A stretch of DNA of 64,000 bases from Perilla frutescens (Eukaryota > Streptophyta > Magnoliopsida > Lamiales > Lamiaceae): assembly GCA_026008535.1 (NCBI GenBank), contig BRKX01000001.1, positions 37,413,817 to 37,477,816 on the forward strand. The letters are read 5' to 3'. Of the stretch, positions 33,471 through 46,000 are shown piece after piece (positions within the stretch are counted from its first letter, which is position 1; each line of letters opens with the position of its first letter). The notes beneath the pieces were generated by a model. That model saw nothing but the letters and a program-made list of their open reading frames with translations, was not told the DNA's origin and searched no databases. A program made the translations under genes and the position numbers.

Positions 33471-34530
33471 TGGAACTGTGCAGGGGCTCATCGACTCTCG
33501 AATCTGCTTCTTCTCAAGCAACTCTTTTACTTGTCTGTCGATTTCCTTAGTTTCTTCAAGGGACGTCCAGTATACTGGTCGATTTGGCAAGACGGTGCTG
33601 GGCTGAAAATCGATCTGGTGCTCGATCCCACAAACTAGAGGTAATCCACTTGGAATCTCTTCCAGGAACACGTCCGCGGACTCCTCCATAAGTGGCTGCA
33701 CAACACTAGGCAAAGAAACATCATTAATAGCACTGCTCTTATAAGATAGAAGAACAAAAGGTAAACCTGCTTTTAATGCTTTTTCTACACCTTTCACTGA
33801 AATAAACAAGCTGCGGTTTTGAGCTTTCTTTGTAGCTGATCCAGACACATTTCCACTCACAAGGGAATCATTGGAGGACAGTTTAGGGGCTGAAGAAGTA
33901 GAAGTGGTGGCCTTCTTGGGAGTCTCAGTCGATTGGGTGCCGTTGGCGGCAATCCGGGCTACGGCTGCGGTTTCCTTTGCTCTCTCAACTCTAAACCTCT
34001 CTTGCATAAATCTTTGATCCTCATAAATGGCTTTAGGGGACAGCGGCTTTAGTGTAGTAGTTCGTCCACCTCTCTTCACGACATACATGTTTGCAAAGCC
34101 ATCATGAACCATTTGTCTATCAAACTGACATAGTCTTCCTAACAATATGTGTGCTACATCAATAGGAATAACATCACAAACAACAGATTCAGAAAATCGA
34201 GCAATAGAGAATGAGACACTTATCTGGGCCGTTACTTTGATCTCTCCTCGATCCGTAAGCCACTACAACTTATACGGCTTCGGATGATTGATGATGGTCA
34301 GCGCTAATTTGTCAACTGCATACTGGCTAATGGCATTGATCACACTCCCACTATCTATTATCATCGAGCAAGTCCGGTCTTGGATAGTAACACATGTGAA
34401 AAAGATGTTCTCACATTGATCCGGCTGATCTTCTTTACGATTGATGCTCAGACTGCGTATAGACACAAGACTAACATGAGGAAGCTCGGATTCCTCTTCA
34501 TCCGAGTCGACTGGAGGCTTCTCTGACTAC
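33438..34530 (-). pseudogene. GypE protease, linker and RT start
   Basis: The frame 34263-34466 includes the active site 'SMIIDSGSVINAISQYAVDKL'. The frame 33438-34145 carries 'MLGRLCQFDRQMVHDG', the linker 'SLFISVKGVEKALKAGLPFV' and the RT entry 'DVFLEEIPSGLPLVCGIEHQ' and 'ESMSPCTVPVILVPKKN'. Breaks lie near 34145-34262. Unlike GypA and GypC, protease C terminus, linker and RT start are in one frame here. Confidence 0.83.
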
Positions 34531-35809
34531 TTCTTGGTGTCAATTATGGGCTGGTCCTCGTCTTCACTAGCTGACTCAATCTCATTCTGTTCGGTGATGA
34601 ACAGAACACGCCGGTTCGGACACTGGTTCTGAAAGTGGCCCTGACCTTAGCACTTATGACACTGGATCTCTCTAGCTTGGTTCTGGTTGGTGATCGGTGC
34701 TGGGTTGGGTGGATTGGGCCATGTATAGGTTGGTCTGGATGGTGGTGCTGGTGTAGACTCGGGTCTACAACTGGACTGCGGTGTAGAACGGTTGAAATGC
34801 CGCTCGGGCGGTTCGGACTGACCTTGGTGATGTGGAAATCGTACCTTTATTCTATGGGGGTCGAACAGGGGCTGAATTGTGGTGTGATCTCTGTCGTCCC
34901 TCTTTGAGTTGTCTCTCCACAATTGATGCGTAATGCACCATCTCTTCTATACTCACGAAGTTCTTAAGTTCAACTTCACATGCGATATCGGGATTCATGC
35001 CTATAATGCACCGAATGATTGTAGCATTCAAGGTCTCTTATTTCCTAAGTCGGTTCAAGGCGGTCTCAAGCTTTTTATGGTACTCTTCAACTGATCGTGT
35101 ACCTTGCTTGATCCGGTTGAGCTTCTTCTCGAGCTCTCTCTCATAGTGCATAGGAATGAACCGGCCACGCAACAATCCTTTCATCTCTTCCCAAGTATCG
35201 ACGGGAGGATATCTTTCACGCCGGCATCGCTCCTGCTGCATCTTCCACCACGAGGCTGCATAGCCTCTAAACTCCAAACATGCTAGTTGGACCTTCTTGA
35301 TCTATGGAAAGTAATAGCACGTGAAGATCTTGTCCACCTTACATTACCAATCCAAGTACAGATCAGGATATTGAAGGCCTTCAAACTCCGAGATGCTTGT
35401 TTTGATGTTATTCAACAAGCTGTTAGGTTCTACACATCTATACGGCTGACATGGTCGATCACGTCTCTGATATGGATCATACTCGGCCACTATCTCATCT
35501 GCAAAGTCACCATGATCTTCTTCAGCATCTCGGTCATAGGAATCGTTAAACAGCACTTCAGGTTGGTAACGCTGAGCTGCTACTAGTTGTTGAACGGCAC
35601 CTTCTGGCTGGATAGGTTGGCCCTGAGCTGGTGGTATAGGAATTCGAGTAGTAAGAAGCTCAAGTTGTGCTATCTAGCTTATGCTCAAGTTCTCGATGGT
35701 GGTACTGGGCATCCCACGGCTGTGGCATAGATGAAGCCGCATCTGTAGGATTACTAGGCAATGCAGGTGCCTTATCATGCATCTTATTATATCCGTCTCT
35801 GGATTCCAT
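34531..35809 (-). pseudogene. GypE gag
   Basis: The probable start is the minus-strand ATG at 35807-35809 (MESRDGYNKMHDK). The capsid-like frame is 35038-35277 ('YAASWWKMQQERCRRERYPP', 'RGRFIPMHYERELEKKLNRI'), with 'NNIKTSISEFEGLQYPDLYLDW' upstream at 35344-35556. The zinc knuckle starts 'REIQCHKC' at about 34650. Its next residue is a stop, with 'GHFQNQCPNRRVLF' continuing. Several stops and shifts break the gene. Confidence 0.82.
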
Positions 35810-36622
35810 GCGTACCTGCAAATAATGAACAAACATGATAGAAAAACAAGGTATAGGACCTCACAATTCCTCACAATCACTCGTGTTTTCTCTCTGTATT
35901 TTACCCCTCATGTATGCTCTCAAGTATGTGGTGGTGCTCGGGTGATATGTGTGTATATGGTGGTGTTAATCGGCTCTTCCGTTGCTTTAGATCGCCTTCT
36001 CTCGGACTTCTAGGGACGATTTCACCTTAAAGATGATGGACTTTGGCCAAAAAAGCACTTATGTCATGGAAAATTGGTGAGTTTGGTTGGTCTCGTCAAG
36101 ATGTTTTCGGAATGGTATCGTGGAGAAAAATCGGAGCACGGAGCAGGAATAGTAGGGAGAGAATGAAAAACCGAAAAACCGGGTGTTTTAGGGCAAAAAG
36201 GAAGGAAAAAGGAAAGAAAAGGGAAGAAAGGGATTTGGATATGTGTACCACTAGTATGACACAATCTAAATACCTTAATTAGACTAGACTCTAAATGGAA
36301 GATACCAAATTAAAATACAATTCAATTGGAAATTACCAACTAAAGAACTATACTATAAGGAAAGTTCCCAAAACTAAAATCAGGCTCACAAGGGAGTTAC
36401 CAACTATGACTAGTACTAAAAGGAAAGAACTTAAAAATAAAATCCAACTCAAAAGGTAAATCAAAAATCAAATTGGATTTTCTCTTTCTTTTTTTGTTTT
36501 TTTTTACCGTAACCTTTTTTTTTAACTTTGGGATTTTTTGTTTTTTTTAACTGATTATTTTTAATGAACACTAACTATTACAACTCGATAGACACGTACG
36601 AAGGACACGACCAGCAGAGCTG
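35810..36622 (-). other. GypE untranslated leader
   Basis: Non-coding. It has a purine-rich block at 36125-36235 and long T tracts at 36480-36560. It resembles the GypC leader rather than those of GypA and GypD. No supported ORF. Confidence 0.72.
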
Positions 36623-36625
36623 ACG

Positions 36626-36639
36626 TGGCTCTGATGCCA
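36626..36639 (-). other. GypE primer binding site
   Basis: The minus strand reads TGGCATCAGAGCCA a few bases inside the 5' LTR. It matches the initiator-Met pattern with T to C at the fourth base. Confidence 0.78.
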
Positions 36640-36644
36640 AAATA

Positions 36645-38806
36645 TGATGTAACCCGGACAAATTGTACAGGATACGAGAACGCGCGAAAGACTTTTAAGA
36701 TCGAACACGTCAATTATGGAAGGATTCAATCCTAATCTAATGACTCAAATAAACACACGAACTGAATTAAACAAGCTAATACTCGAAAATCACTATAGAA
36801 GACGAACTAGACCTAATTACGATACCTAGACGATGACACAAAATAACACACAAATCCAAAGGTTAGGGGGATGTTTTGGATGATTAATATGGCTGGGAAA
36901 GTATGTTATGGGCTGGAAATATGGTAAAGAAAGGCTAGGGAAGATAGGATATGATAATGATTAGAATAACTTACAGAAAACGGTGTAGAATGCGAATACG
37001 GAGGAGAAATCGAACTCGAACTCGAACTCTTGTTGAACAGCTCTCGATCGATCTTGGGGTGTTGAAGGATAATAGAAACGTGGATGGAGGTTTTTAGTGC
37101 CACCGTCATGCACTAAGTATTTGTGTTGTTGTATTGGCGAGATATGTTCAACAATGTGTGCTAGGTATGTCCCACGAAGATTTATTTTCCGCTGTGCAAG
37201 AAAAGAAGAACAGTTGGTGAACTGTTCCAGAGTATGTCCCAGAAAGAACCAGGGACACTCTATTTATGGCAGTTTCCTTATTGGGAAGATCTTATGCCGA
37301 ACGAGTTTGGAAGGTCAAGTTTAATTCGTTTTACTGCCTTGTGGTGTAGATCCAGTGCTGAATTAACCCCACTACACTTGGAGAGTATCTACACACGTAT
37401 AGAAGGCCACAAACCACAATCTACTTACCATGTTGGCGGCGGATGGAGATCGACGCCTATATGAAGACCGAATTGAAGAGCAATCGGTACCATATATATT
37501 TTGTTTAGATTCTAGTGTTAGAATCAGTTTGTGATCATTTTTGTAACTAGTAGTTGTTCATTAAAATGTTCAACGTGATAGACTAGTTTTGAGTGTTTAT
37601 GAGTGAAACACGTGAGGTGATTTTTATTCCAGTTTTGTACGCAATCTCGGGAGAGATTGTAAGTTGAAGTCGTGGGTAGCTAGAGGGAGTCTAGTGTCAC
37701 GGTTGTGAGGGGATCTTACAAATTTCGGCTAGCGAAAGAGTTCGAGGAGAAGAACGGGCAATATAAGGCGGGAGGCTTGTATGTGTAAGATCCTTAATAC
37801 ACTCTTCGAAGGATCGGATCACCAGTCGAAACTTCAAGTTTGGGAGCAATCCCTTCAGAGTACGTTGTTTGAACTGAACTGGGTTACCATTTCGTGCGTT
37901 TTTACTGCTTTACTCTTTTATGTTCTTGCATCTGTCTCACACATATCACAGAAATGTTTTTAAGCAGTTAACTAAAAACGTATAAGCACGGATTACTGTG
38001 TTAGAGAGGTGTAGGACGTCGATGGTGAAGGCTGGACGATGAAGGAGTTGTGAATTACAACACGATTAATCCCCGGTGTATCTTGTACGACAAAAATGTA
38101 TCTTTAAGTTGTTCTTCGTAGCGAATTCACCCTAATTCTTCGTATGAATTAGAACGTTCCCTTGGAATTAAAACTCAAAGTTTGCTAGGCTTCAAGAATG
38201 ATAAGTTTCGAGGAAAACAATCAAAAGCTTTAAACGGTTGAGACACAAATTGAATGCAAAGGATAATTTAATCAATAATGTCTAAAATAACAAAGTAACA
38301 TGGATAAAAAGCCCTAAAAATCTGATCCAAAAAGGATCTCTAACTATGCTAGAAAAATACCTAAACTATAATTCTATTCAAGGTGGAAATTACCTTAAAT
38401 ACAATTCTAGTCAAACCTAAACAATAGGGAATCAAAATTACACGTAAACTTAAATAAAAACTGATCTAAATGATATTCTAAATTAATTAAAATAAATACT
38501 ATAGTCTAGATAAAATTCAACCCTTAATTAAATAAGTTAAAGTCCGATTTCTTCACACTTGTACACGTCCACTTTGTATCTTCATCTTCAACTCTTCAAG
38601 TTATATTCTCCATGGTATGATCTTGATCTTCATTAGTTAATAAATTAACTAAGACATGGCTGCCCTTTGCATCGTCTAATTCCTCGAACTTCTTGCGAAT
38701 CAACACTTGGAAATATCCTTGCAATTTCTTCACTCGAAGTCGCGTCACTGGACCTTTGAATTGCAGCTCGGGTTCAAGGCCTTCAATGTCTTGCATGGCT
38801 TCATCA
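36645..38806 (-). repeat. GypE 5' LTR with nested insertion and lost TATA
   Basis: The LTR runs from TGATGTAACCCGGACAA to GGCTTCATCA and is interrupted at 37092-38005. Without the insertion it is about 1243 bp. Around 38300 the sequence 'aacatgg' joins 'ataaaaagccc'. The 3' LTR has 44 more bases there, including the TATA box, between two 'atgg' repeats, so this LTR lacks its core promoter. The U3-encoded tail is in the frame 38596-38868. Confidence 0.88.
37092..38005. mobile_element. Unclassified 914-bp insertion with GAGGT duplication
   Basis: This sequence splits the GypE 5' LTR between 'tggatggaggt' and 'gtaggacg'. Direct copies of GAGGT lie at 37087-37091 and 38006-38010. The ends (TTTTAGTGCC and GTGTTAGA) are neither TG...CA nor clear inverted repeats. 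It contains 'tgttagaatcag' at about 37519, short unsupported frames at 37097-37464, and no protein domain I recognise. It could be a retroelement fragment, an LTR with diverged ends or a filler insertion. Confidence 0.7.
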
Positions 38807-39876
38807 CTCGAAGTCACCATCTGAAGTCTCCCGTCTTCATCAAATATTTTGAACATTGATGTGAACATGTACTTTGAAGTATTCGGTCTTTAAGAAATAT
38901 TATGAACATGTATAAGAACACCAAGTTTGAAGTCTCTGATAGCTTTGTATTGTACACAAATTTTTGATATGAGTTGATGATGTTTATTATGTTAAGTTGT
39001 GTATTTTATATAGTTGATGTGATTAATTTGTTATCATTTAGTGTTTTTGATGTGTTTGCTAGTTTTGCAGTAATAGTTGTGTATTTGTTGAATATTTGAA
39101 ACAAAAAGGTCAAATAAGTGCATGAAGAGTTGAAGAATGACCTGAATAGGCTTTTGAACTTAATTAAAGCCTAATGGACTGGATTAAATGATCATGGCTA
39201 TGAAAATCCAAAACCCAATAGAAAAGTGAAGTGGATCTACTCGGGATGTTTCAGTCGACCCACATATGCACAAAATATGATTGAATTGGTTGACCCGGGC
39301 ATTTTCACCAGGGTCGATCCTATACAAAAATAGAACTATAGTTCATGTGAAACATTTCACTCGACCTAGTCAGTTGGGTTCACGGATCTGCTATTTTCTC
39401 TGTCCACTTAGGATTTTAAGCTTACATGTTTAAATGCTATTTTCTCTGTCCACTTAGGATTTTAAGCTTACATGTTTAAATCATTTCATTTTGATACACA
39501 AAAAATAGAAGATATGCATTAGAGAGCCACCAAATAGAGGAGAAAGATGAATAATTTCCATCTACCCACTCTAAAGTGTTAATGTTGCTAGAGAACGGAT
39601 GTCATTGCAAAAAAGACAGAGATAGCTAGATTTTCCCGTGTTATTCGATTTTATCTATTGAATTTGTCATGAACATCTATACTCTAGTTTTTGTTATTTA
39701 TTTTATCATGTCTAGCTAACTTTCTAGCTAGGTTTTAGAAATTGGATATTATGGATTTTATTTGTATGATTTGTTTGCTTGCATGAGTGTCTGATCAAAA
39801 TTTGTGCATTCTTGTCGATTAATTTGATGTACTCATTGGAGAAAAATTAATTAATAAAAAGATATAATTTGAGTTA
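38807..39876. other. Unassigned non-coding sequence
   Basis: AT-rich sequence between GypE and Sire-2. It contains a perfect 46-bp tandem duplication (39389-39480) and 'gtcgaccc'-type motifs at 39245-39330. No coding potential or known repeat was recognised. Confidence 0.6.
39389..39480. repeat. Perfect 46-bp tandem duplication
   Basis: Two identical units, 39389-39434 and 39435-39480, each begin 'tgctattttctctgtcc' and end 'catgtttaaa'. Confidence 0.95.
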
Positions 39877-40938
39877 TGTTAAAATTTGTTGCCTGAAATA
39901 CTGTGAATTTCGGATGTAATCAGCAAAGTTAAAAGAAATGTTGAAGCTAGTGTTACCACAGTGCCTTCAACACGCAGCGGAAACACAAACAGAACTTTGC
40001 ACAAGATAAATTTTAAATCACACTCGTTACGGTGTGTGATTGCCTCAAGGTGCAATTCACTATCACAAGTGATAAACAATAACAATGCTAATGTTGTCTT
40101 GGTTCACTCTCTTGACAACACTACATAAAACATACAGAGGATTATCCTAGCTTCACTCACTCAAATAATCTCTCAAACAAACCTATCTAAACACATATAT
40201 AGATTACAACAAGTCACTCTAAATCCTAAACTCTCAAAGTTGACTATCTGACCTACACACACAACTGGAATGAATATCTCCAGTTGATTGGTACGCTAGG
40301 CTGATGTCGGTGAGAATGTCTTGGATCTTTGAGATGACACTAAATGCAAGTTTCAGAGCTTCTCACAAACCACGGTGATAACCTGCTTGCATAAATAATT
40401 TTAAGATCTGAAAAACCTTAAATACTTCCTCCATCTAGTCTTGCCAGTTGCTTCACAATCCTAGATGACTTGGACTTGAATCAACCGCCTTCGACTACCC
40501 ATTGCTGAAGTGGACTTGAGATAACCGTGTTCTGCATTGCGTGGCACACGTTCTTTAACATCGTGCAATAGTAGTGGTTACTCCAGTGACCCACGATCTC
40601 CTGCAACGATTAGTTTCAAAGATAGAGTGGGAACATCACGTCCCTATAAAATCGGAACAGATTTTGACAAAGTCAAAATCAAATATAATCCATGATTTAA
40701 TCAATAATAAAATATCCAATAAATTCCAAATTACGTGAAAAATCATATGTGACAAAAATCACACTTTATTCAGATTAATTTAAAATAAATTAATCTAAAA
40801 TGCTAGGAAATGATAAGATTAACATCCCGAAATTTATACTCGATGTGACAAGAATGACGGAACATCATTAGATACAACATTGATTGTGATGTTATCAAAT
40901 AAAGTAATATCATCATCTGGAACACGTCATACTCAACA
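39877..40938 (-). repeat. Sire-2 3' LTR (1062 bp)
   Basis: On the minus strand it starts TGTTGAGTATGACGTGTTCC and ends in TTTTAACA. It aligns over its length with the Sire-3 5' LTR (51336-52395). A polypurine tract abuts its start. Confidence 0.9.
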
Positions 40939-41078
40939 ACCTCCCCCTTAAGCTTATCCTTTATGCACAAAATATAAAGCTCAATATTTGTATGATTAGA
41001 GCCGTAGCGGAATACGATCAAAAATTTTAGAGTTTAAAAACTCTCCCTTAAGGTCTGCCCCCCCCCCCCCCCCTTAAG
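40939..41078 (-). other. Multiple polypurine tracts of Sire-2
   Basis: The minus strand has TAAGGGGGAGGT directly before the LTR, 'TTAAGGGAGAG' at about 41040, and TTAAG followed by a run of 16 G (41058-41073). Several purine tracts upstream of the 3' LTR are a reported hallmark of Sireviruses, which supports the lineage call. Confidence 0.75.
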
Positions 41079-41485
41079 TTATTATCTGTAAAATAATATA
41101 CAACATTAGTGGGTATAATCCCCTATACATGAATATACAACAAGTTGGGTATTTACCCCTGTACAAAATTCAATGTTGAGAACATTCTCAACATAATAAA
41201 CATCACATATTTTAAAAACATGCAAACACAATCACAGTGTTGAGATCATTCCCAACATAAAACATTACAAATTAAAATTGCGAACAGAATATATAGCAAA
41301 ATCATCAATTAACATTGATGATTAAAAACGAAATTATCCAAGGATATCCGTCGTGGATACCCAGCAAAAATTAAAAATATGTGTCTAGCACATCAAAAAC
41401 AAACAAGGATGTAAACACATCCAAAATAAACTTATGTCCAGCACAATACATAACCATAAAATGAAAATGTTTTTGACAGAAAATT

Positions 41486-43074
41486 TCACATTTTCTTCTT
41501 GCCCTTTGCCTTGGCCGTGGACTTCCCAGCCTTCTCCACTTCAACATCCCCAACATTTCTACCATCACCACCATCACCAGCACCAACAGACACAGATACT
41601 CTCTCTTTTTGTGTAGAAAGAGTTCCTCGAAGAGCATGATGAAGCTCAACCATGACATTGGTGAGAACTGTGCTTTGATGAATCATCGAATCCATCTGTG
41701 AAATATAAGGGTTTAAAACCTGCACAGAAACAGTCACCAAGTGTGAGGAAGCACTCGTTATATCACCTTCTGAAAGAGAATGACAGAAAGCACTCCTTAC
41801 AGCAACATCCTGACCAACATCCCGTGAGGCAGCAGTTGAACTTCGACCAAAGGTATAAGGGAGATCAATAATACGATCTTCATTCCCTTTAGGCTTGATG
41901 ATAGAGATTGTTGAAGTTTCAGTAACTATCTTTTTCTTGTTTGGCTTCACATCTTGTTCAACTAGGATGGCATAGATGAGGCAGAGAAATGGAAATAAGT
42001 TGGTGGTGTTTGTCTTTGTTGCCAACTTCAACATACAATCAAAAATGTAGTCTCCGAGATTGAAGGGGATTTTTGTTCCAAGTTTGAAAAGCAAGATGGC
42101 TTGATCAACAGTGAGGACTGAAGAGTTGGTGGTGGGCAACCAATTACACACAATTAATTTGTGTAAAACAGAGTAAAAGAATGTGAGCTTAGAAGTGAAA
42201 ATCTTGTTAGTCCACTTTGTCACTAGACCACCAGTCACAGTCGACACAACATCATCAATTAAATCTTGGCTAATAACATCAGAATCATTACACAGACCTA
42301 AAAATTTGTTGATCAGCATGGGGTTAAACAAATAAATCTTATCCCTCATATAAACCTCCTCATATTTGCTCTTCGACTTATCACCTATCTCAGGAGACAC
42401 ATTCGCATAAAATTTAGCAACAACATCAGGCTCAAAAGAAGACAATGTTGAAACAGATTTCCTGAGACCCCTCTCTTTAAGAAACACATTCATTCCATAC
42501 TTTTTAAAGCTAAGCACATCTATTTGTTTTTCGACATGCATGGGATGAAGAACAATAGTCTTATGAATGGATTTAACATGCTTAGAGTATAATGTCTTAC
42601 TAAAAGCAAAAGAGACATCTAGAGGGGAACCTGGAGGGTAGACTGGTTTAGAATCACCAGAGTCAACATCATCTTTGACATCAGCAAATTGAGTGGGGGA
42701 TGGAGAGATAATTTCTTTGGCTGTACCGGAAGAGACCAATTATTGTGAAGAGGCAGGGGAAGAAGCTTTCTTTTTAGGGCCAGATACAGCGCCCTTTTCC
42801 CTTTCCTTTTCGATGTTTGCCCTGAAGACACAAGCTTTGCAGAAACATTGGCTTCTGGCATGACAGAGATAGGCTCCTCTTACTGTTCAGCATCAACTTC
42901 TACATTCCCAACAACTTTGTCTGGAGAATTTTTAGGGGGATTCTCATCTTCATTGGACTCATCTTTCAAGGACCTCGCTGGTTTGTCTTCCATTTTCAGC
43001 ATTTTCCTTGCCTTTTTACTAGAACCCTCACCAGCCTCTTCTTCAACTAACCCTTGTTGGCCATGAAGTCTCTT
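41486..43074 (-). pseudogene. Sire-2 ORF3, 'plant transposon protein' type
   Basis: The frame 41486-42739 (417 codons) matches ORF3 of Sire-3 over its length: 'YPPGSPLDVSFAFSKTLYSKHVK', 'VEKQIDVLSFKKYGM', 'FEPDVVAKFYANVS', 'KLTFFYSVLHKLIVCNWLPTT' and a basic end 'STAKAKGKKKM'. The N-terminal part (42740-43074) is in other frames and contains 'SSKKARKMLKME'. It is cut at 43074. The central region resembles the 'putative plant transposon protein' domain as I remember it. No signal peptide or transmembrane segment is evident. The function is unknown. Confidence 0.82.
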
Positions 43075-46000
43075 TGTAATACCCCAAATTTTTGTATGAG
43101 CTTTAGAGAATTGTTGATATTAATTAATTAATTAATTAATTAAATGAAGGAATTTAATTAAGGTTAGCTAAGATTGGATGTCAGTCACGACTTTTGGAGT
43201 CAGTTTTCGTAAAGATCGTCTTTTCGGAAAATATAATCTTAATTCTTTTATTGCCATTTATGGTCTCTTTAGAAAGGTTTTGACTCAAGGAGCACACCGA
43301 TATTTTCAGATTTCAAATCCGAGGTCAATTGAGTTCCCGGTGATGGAAAACGTGTTTGAAAAGGGAAATGAATAGTAACTTTTGCGTGCGTTCGTGTTTT
43401 GAGAAATTTACGAAATCCTCCTTGTTTATTCAAGTTCAGTTCTGTCAGGCCCCTCTTATGGGAAATGACTCAAGGATTCCGTTGGCGTTCACGGATTTTC
43501 ATTCCGAAGTCAATCGAACGCTCGGGAGCTGAATCTGTCAGTCTGAGTAAATAGTAAAAAGTAATTCCAAAAAGGGAATCTTTGCTCGTCTTTCTTTTGA
43601 CGAACCTATCTTCTTCACAAATCGAGTTGGTTCACTAGTGTTCGAGCCAACGAGTCTCCCGGTATTTTTAGATTTCGTGTCTGAAGTCATTTGGACCTCG
43701 ACATCGAATAAAGCAGCTTTTAACCGAACCCGGGATAGCTTTTGCAGTATTCCTGCACAGCAATGGCTTCCAAGGGAAGCCAAAACTTTTCCTATATATA
43801 GGGGGCCACCCCTTTAGCATTTCTTGCTCATTTACTCTTTCCCTTCACTTCTAAATCGAGAGGTGAAAAGCTTTGAAAGCCGAGAAGGTTCTGTCGAAGT
43901 AAAAAGCGTTCTTCGTGAGTGTTCTTCAAGACGACGAGCGGAGTGGCATGGAAGGGATGCGGTGAAGGAATGTGCTAGGGGTGCCGTTGAAATCGTAGCA
44001 GGCGGCTCTGCCGCCGTTGTGACTCGACGAGATGCCGAGCTAACCACATTCCTTCGACGCACTTGACCCCGTCCATTCTTGTTCGTCGGTCCCGATTCTA
44101 TTTCTTTTCGTCTTTAAATTCCGTATTTACTTTCCGTTCTTTACGTTCTTCGCGTTCTTCATTATTGCTCGTCTAAAGTTACATTTCGATTTTTGTTGAA
44201 ATTCCAAGTTAATAACGTGTATGTATTATTTCTCATTCTAATACCATTATTGTCATTCTAAGAAAATTAGCCTCGTTATTCCGTTAAAATTCCGTTCAAG
44301 CTACATTTAACGATTTTGTCGTTAATCTAATTTAAAAGGAGGATTATCGTGTTTATGCCGTTGTAATGCTAAAATTCTTTTTAAGTTAAAAGCATATTGT
44401 TGCATGTTAAAATTCAAGTTCGTTGTTTTTATAAAAATTCGGGTTAGTTGTTCTTCGTGTTCGTCGAAGAAATCAACGAACACGAAGAACAGTTGAAGAA
44501 CATGTTGAAGAAACCCAGAAGAAGAGAGAGAGAGAAAAGAGAAGGAGAGAGAGAGCCCCGCGGGGAGGGGTGGGCGCCGCCGCGCCGAGCCCCCCTCGGT
44601 CGCGCCCCGCCCGGCGGGTGACCCGCTGGAGCAAGGTAGCCCCGCGGCGCCTCCCCCCTTTTTTCTCCGTGTTGTTTCTGTTTCGTTCCCCGTTCTTTTC
44701 GGCTATTACCGTACCCCCTTCTTTTCGATCTGTTCGAGTCTTTTAAATTATGCTACTTTCAAACCATATTCAATTTTAAATTATAGTAAGGTATTCAAGT
44801 TAATTTCAATTTATTTCGAATAAGATATTCGAGTTATTTTCCGTCTAAAAATTTAGAGATCGAGTCGAGAAGTTTCTTAGATAAATTAAATCCTTCTCAA
44901 ACCTTTATTAAGTCAAAGTCGTGTTATCCATGTTAAGTCCTAGCTAAGGAAATATTAGTTGAGTCTTATTTAATATCATGTTATTAGAAATCTTCAAAGG
45001 AGACCGCTAAGTCGATGATTCGACTTTTGTAGGAGGAATCGAGCCTCGGAGGAATACTAAGGAAAACCACCAGCTCGTTGCCTCGTCTTCTGTTCCGTAA
45101 TCAAGGTGGGTAAATCTATACTCATCTAAATTTTGAGCTAATGGGCTCTAGAAGCATGTTAGGGCAAATGAGATATCCAATAAAGTATTTTTGCTCAGCC
45201 TGATTGATCTCTGTACAAGGAAGGAAGAAAAGAAGATATTATGTTTTACTTGAGCTCTCAAAGCATGTTTAGGAATGATAGAGCTACTAAAGTATTGTTT
45301 ATGCTTAGCATGAGATGTTTAGAATTATCTTTAGCTCCGAATCATATTTGTTTACGTTCTTTTCCTGCAATTCAATGTTTATGCTTGATTAGATCTCAGA
45401 ATTAAGAATTAAGGTTTGCCTTGTTAAGGTAGCATTAAACCCTTTGTAGGCCGAGAACATGTAGTATTAAAGGATTAGCTTTAGACGTTATTCTAAGTTT
45501 GGTATTGCTAGCAAGGATAAGAAAGGAAGGAACTTAGTTTTTCACTTAAGCAGGATATGAGCTCGGAACCATTAAGGGAGTCACTGCTGGGTTTTTCCCT
45601 CGCAAACTCATTCGGATATCTGAGGTAACCCCTCTTCTATCCTATGGCATGCCTAAGGTACAGTTGACGTCAGGTTTGAGCCAAGATGGGCCCAAACAAA
45701 AAGAAAAGCTTTTACGGATATGGAGAGGGCTTTAGCGTTTTGCTCTCCATATACCGTCAGATGATTGTTGGATATCTTGAAGTTTATTAAAGTGTTTTAT
45801 TAAAACCCACTGAGTACATTAGTGCTCATGCCCACTCTTTTTCAAATATTTTCAGGTTGAGATGCTGAGGATGTTGGTGGCTGTGGATGTGGGTTGGCTG
45901 CCAAGACTGTTTTGCTATTATTTAATATTCCCTTGAAATCCCACTATGTGATCTGCTACTCTGATACACTCTTTCTAATTCCGTTGTTAAAGTCTTATTA

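Larger units (their letters stand above)
26350..38806 (-). mobile_element. GypE: Ty3/gypsy element with two nested insertions
   Basis: It has both LTRs (26350-27622 and 36645-38806), polypurine tract, integrase, RNase H, RT, protease, gag, leader and primer site in minus-strand order. GypD (29397-32827) interrupts it between RT and RNase H, and a 914-bp insertion lies in the 5' LTR. The LTR subfamily starts TGATGTAACCCGG. The bases flanking the outer ends (ctccg and ctcga) do not form a clear target duplication, so rearrangement or mutation at one end is likely. Confidence 0.88.

Noticed and set aside
36043..36282. Lys/Arg-rich frame
   Set aside because: It comes from a purine-rich block of the GypE leader and has no homologue in the other leaders.
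26345..38811. Target duplication for GypE
   Set aside because: The flanks ctccg and ctcga agree at only three positions; too weak to claim.
43824..44066. Overlapping frames on both strands (80 and 76 codons)
   Set aside because: Both lie in the leader of BigLTR-2 and have no domain; two-strand openness follows from base composition.
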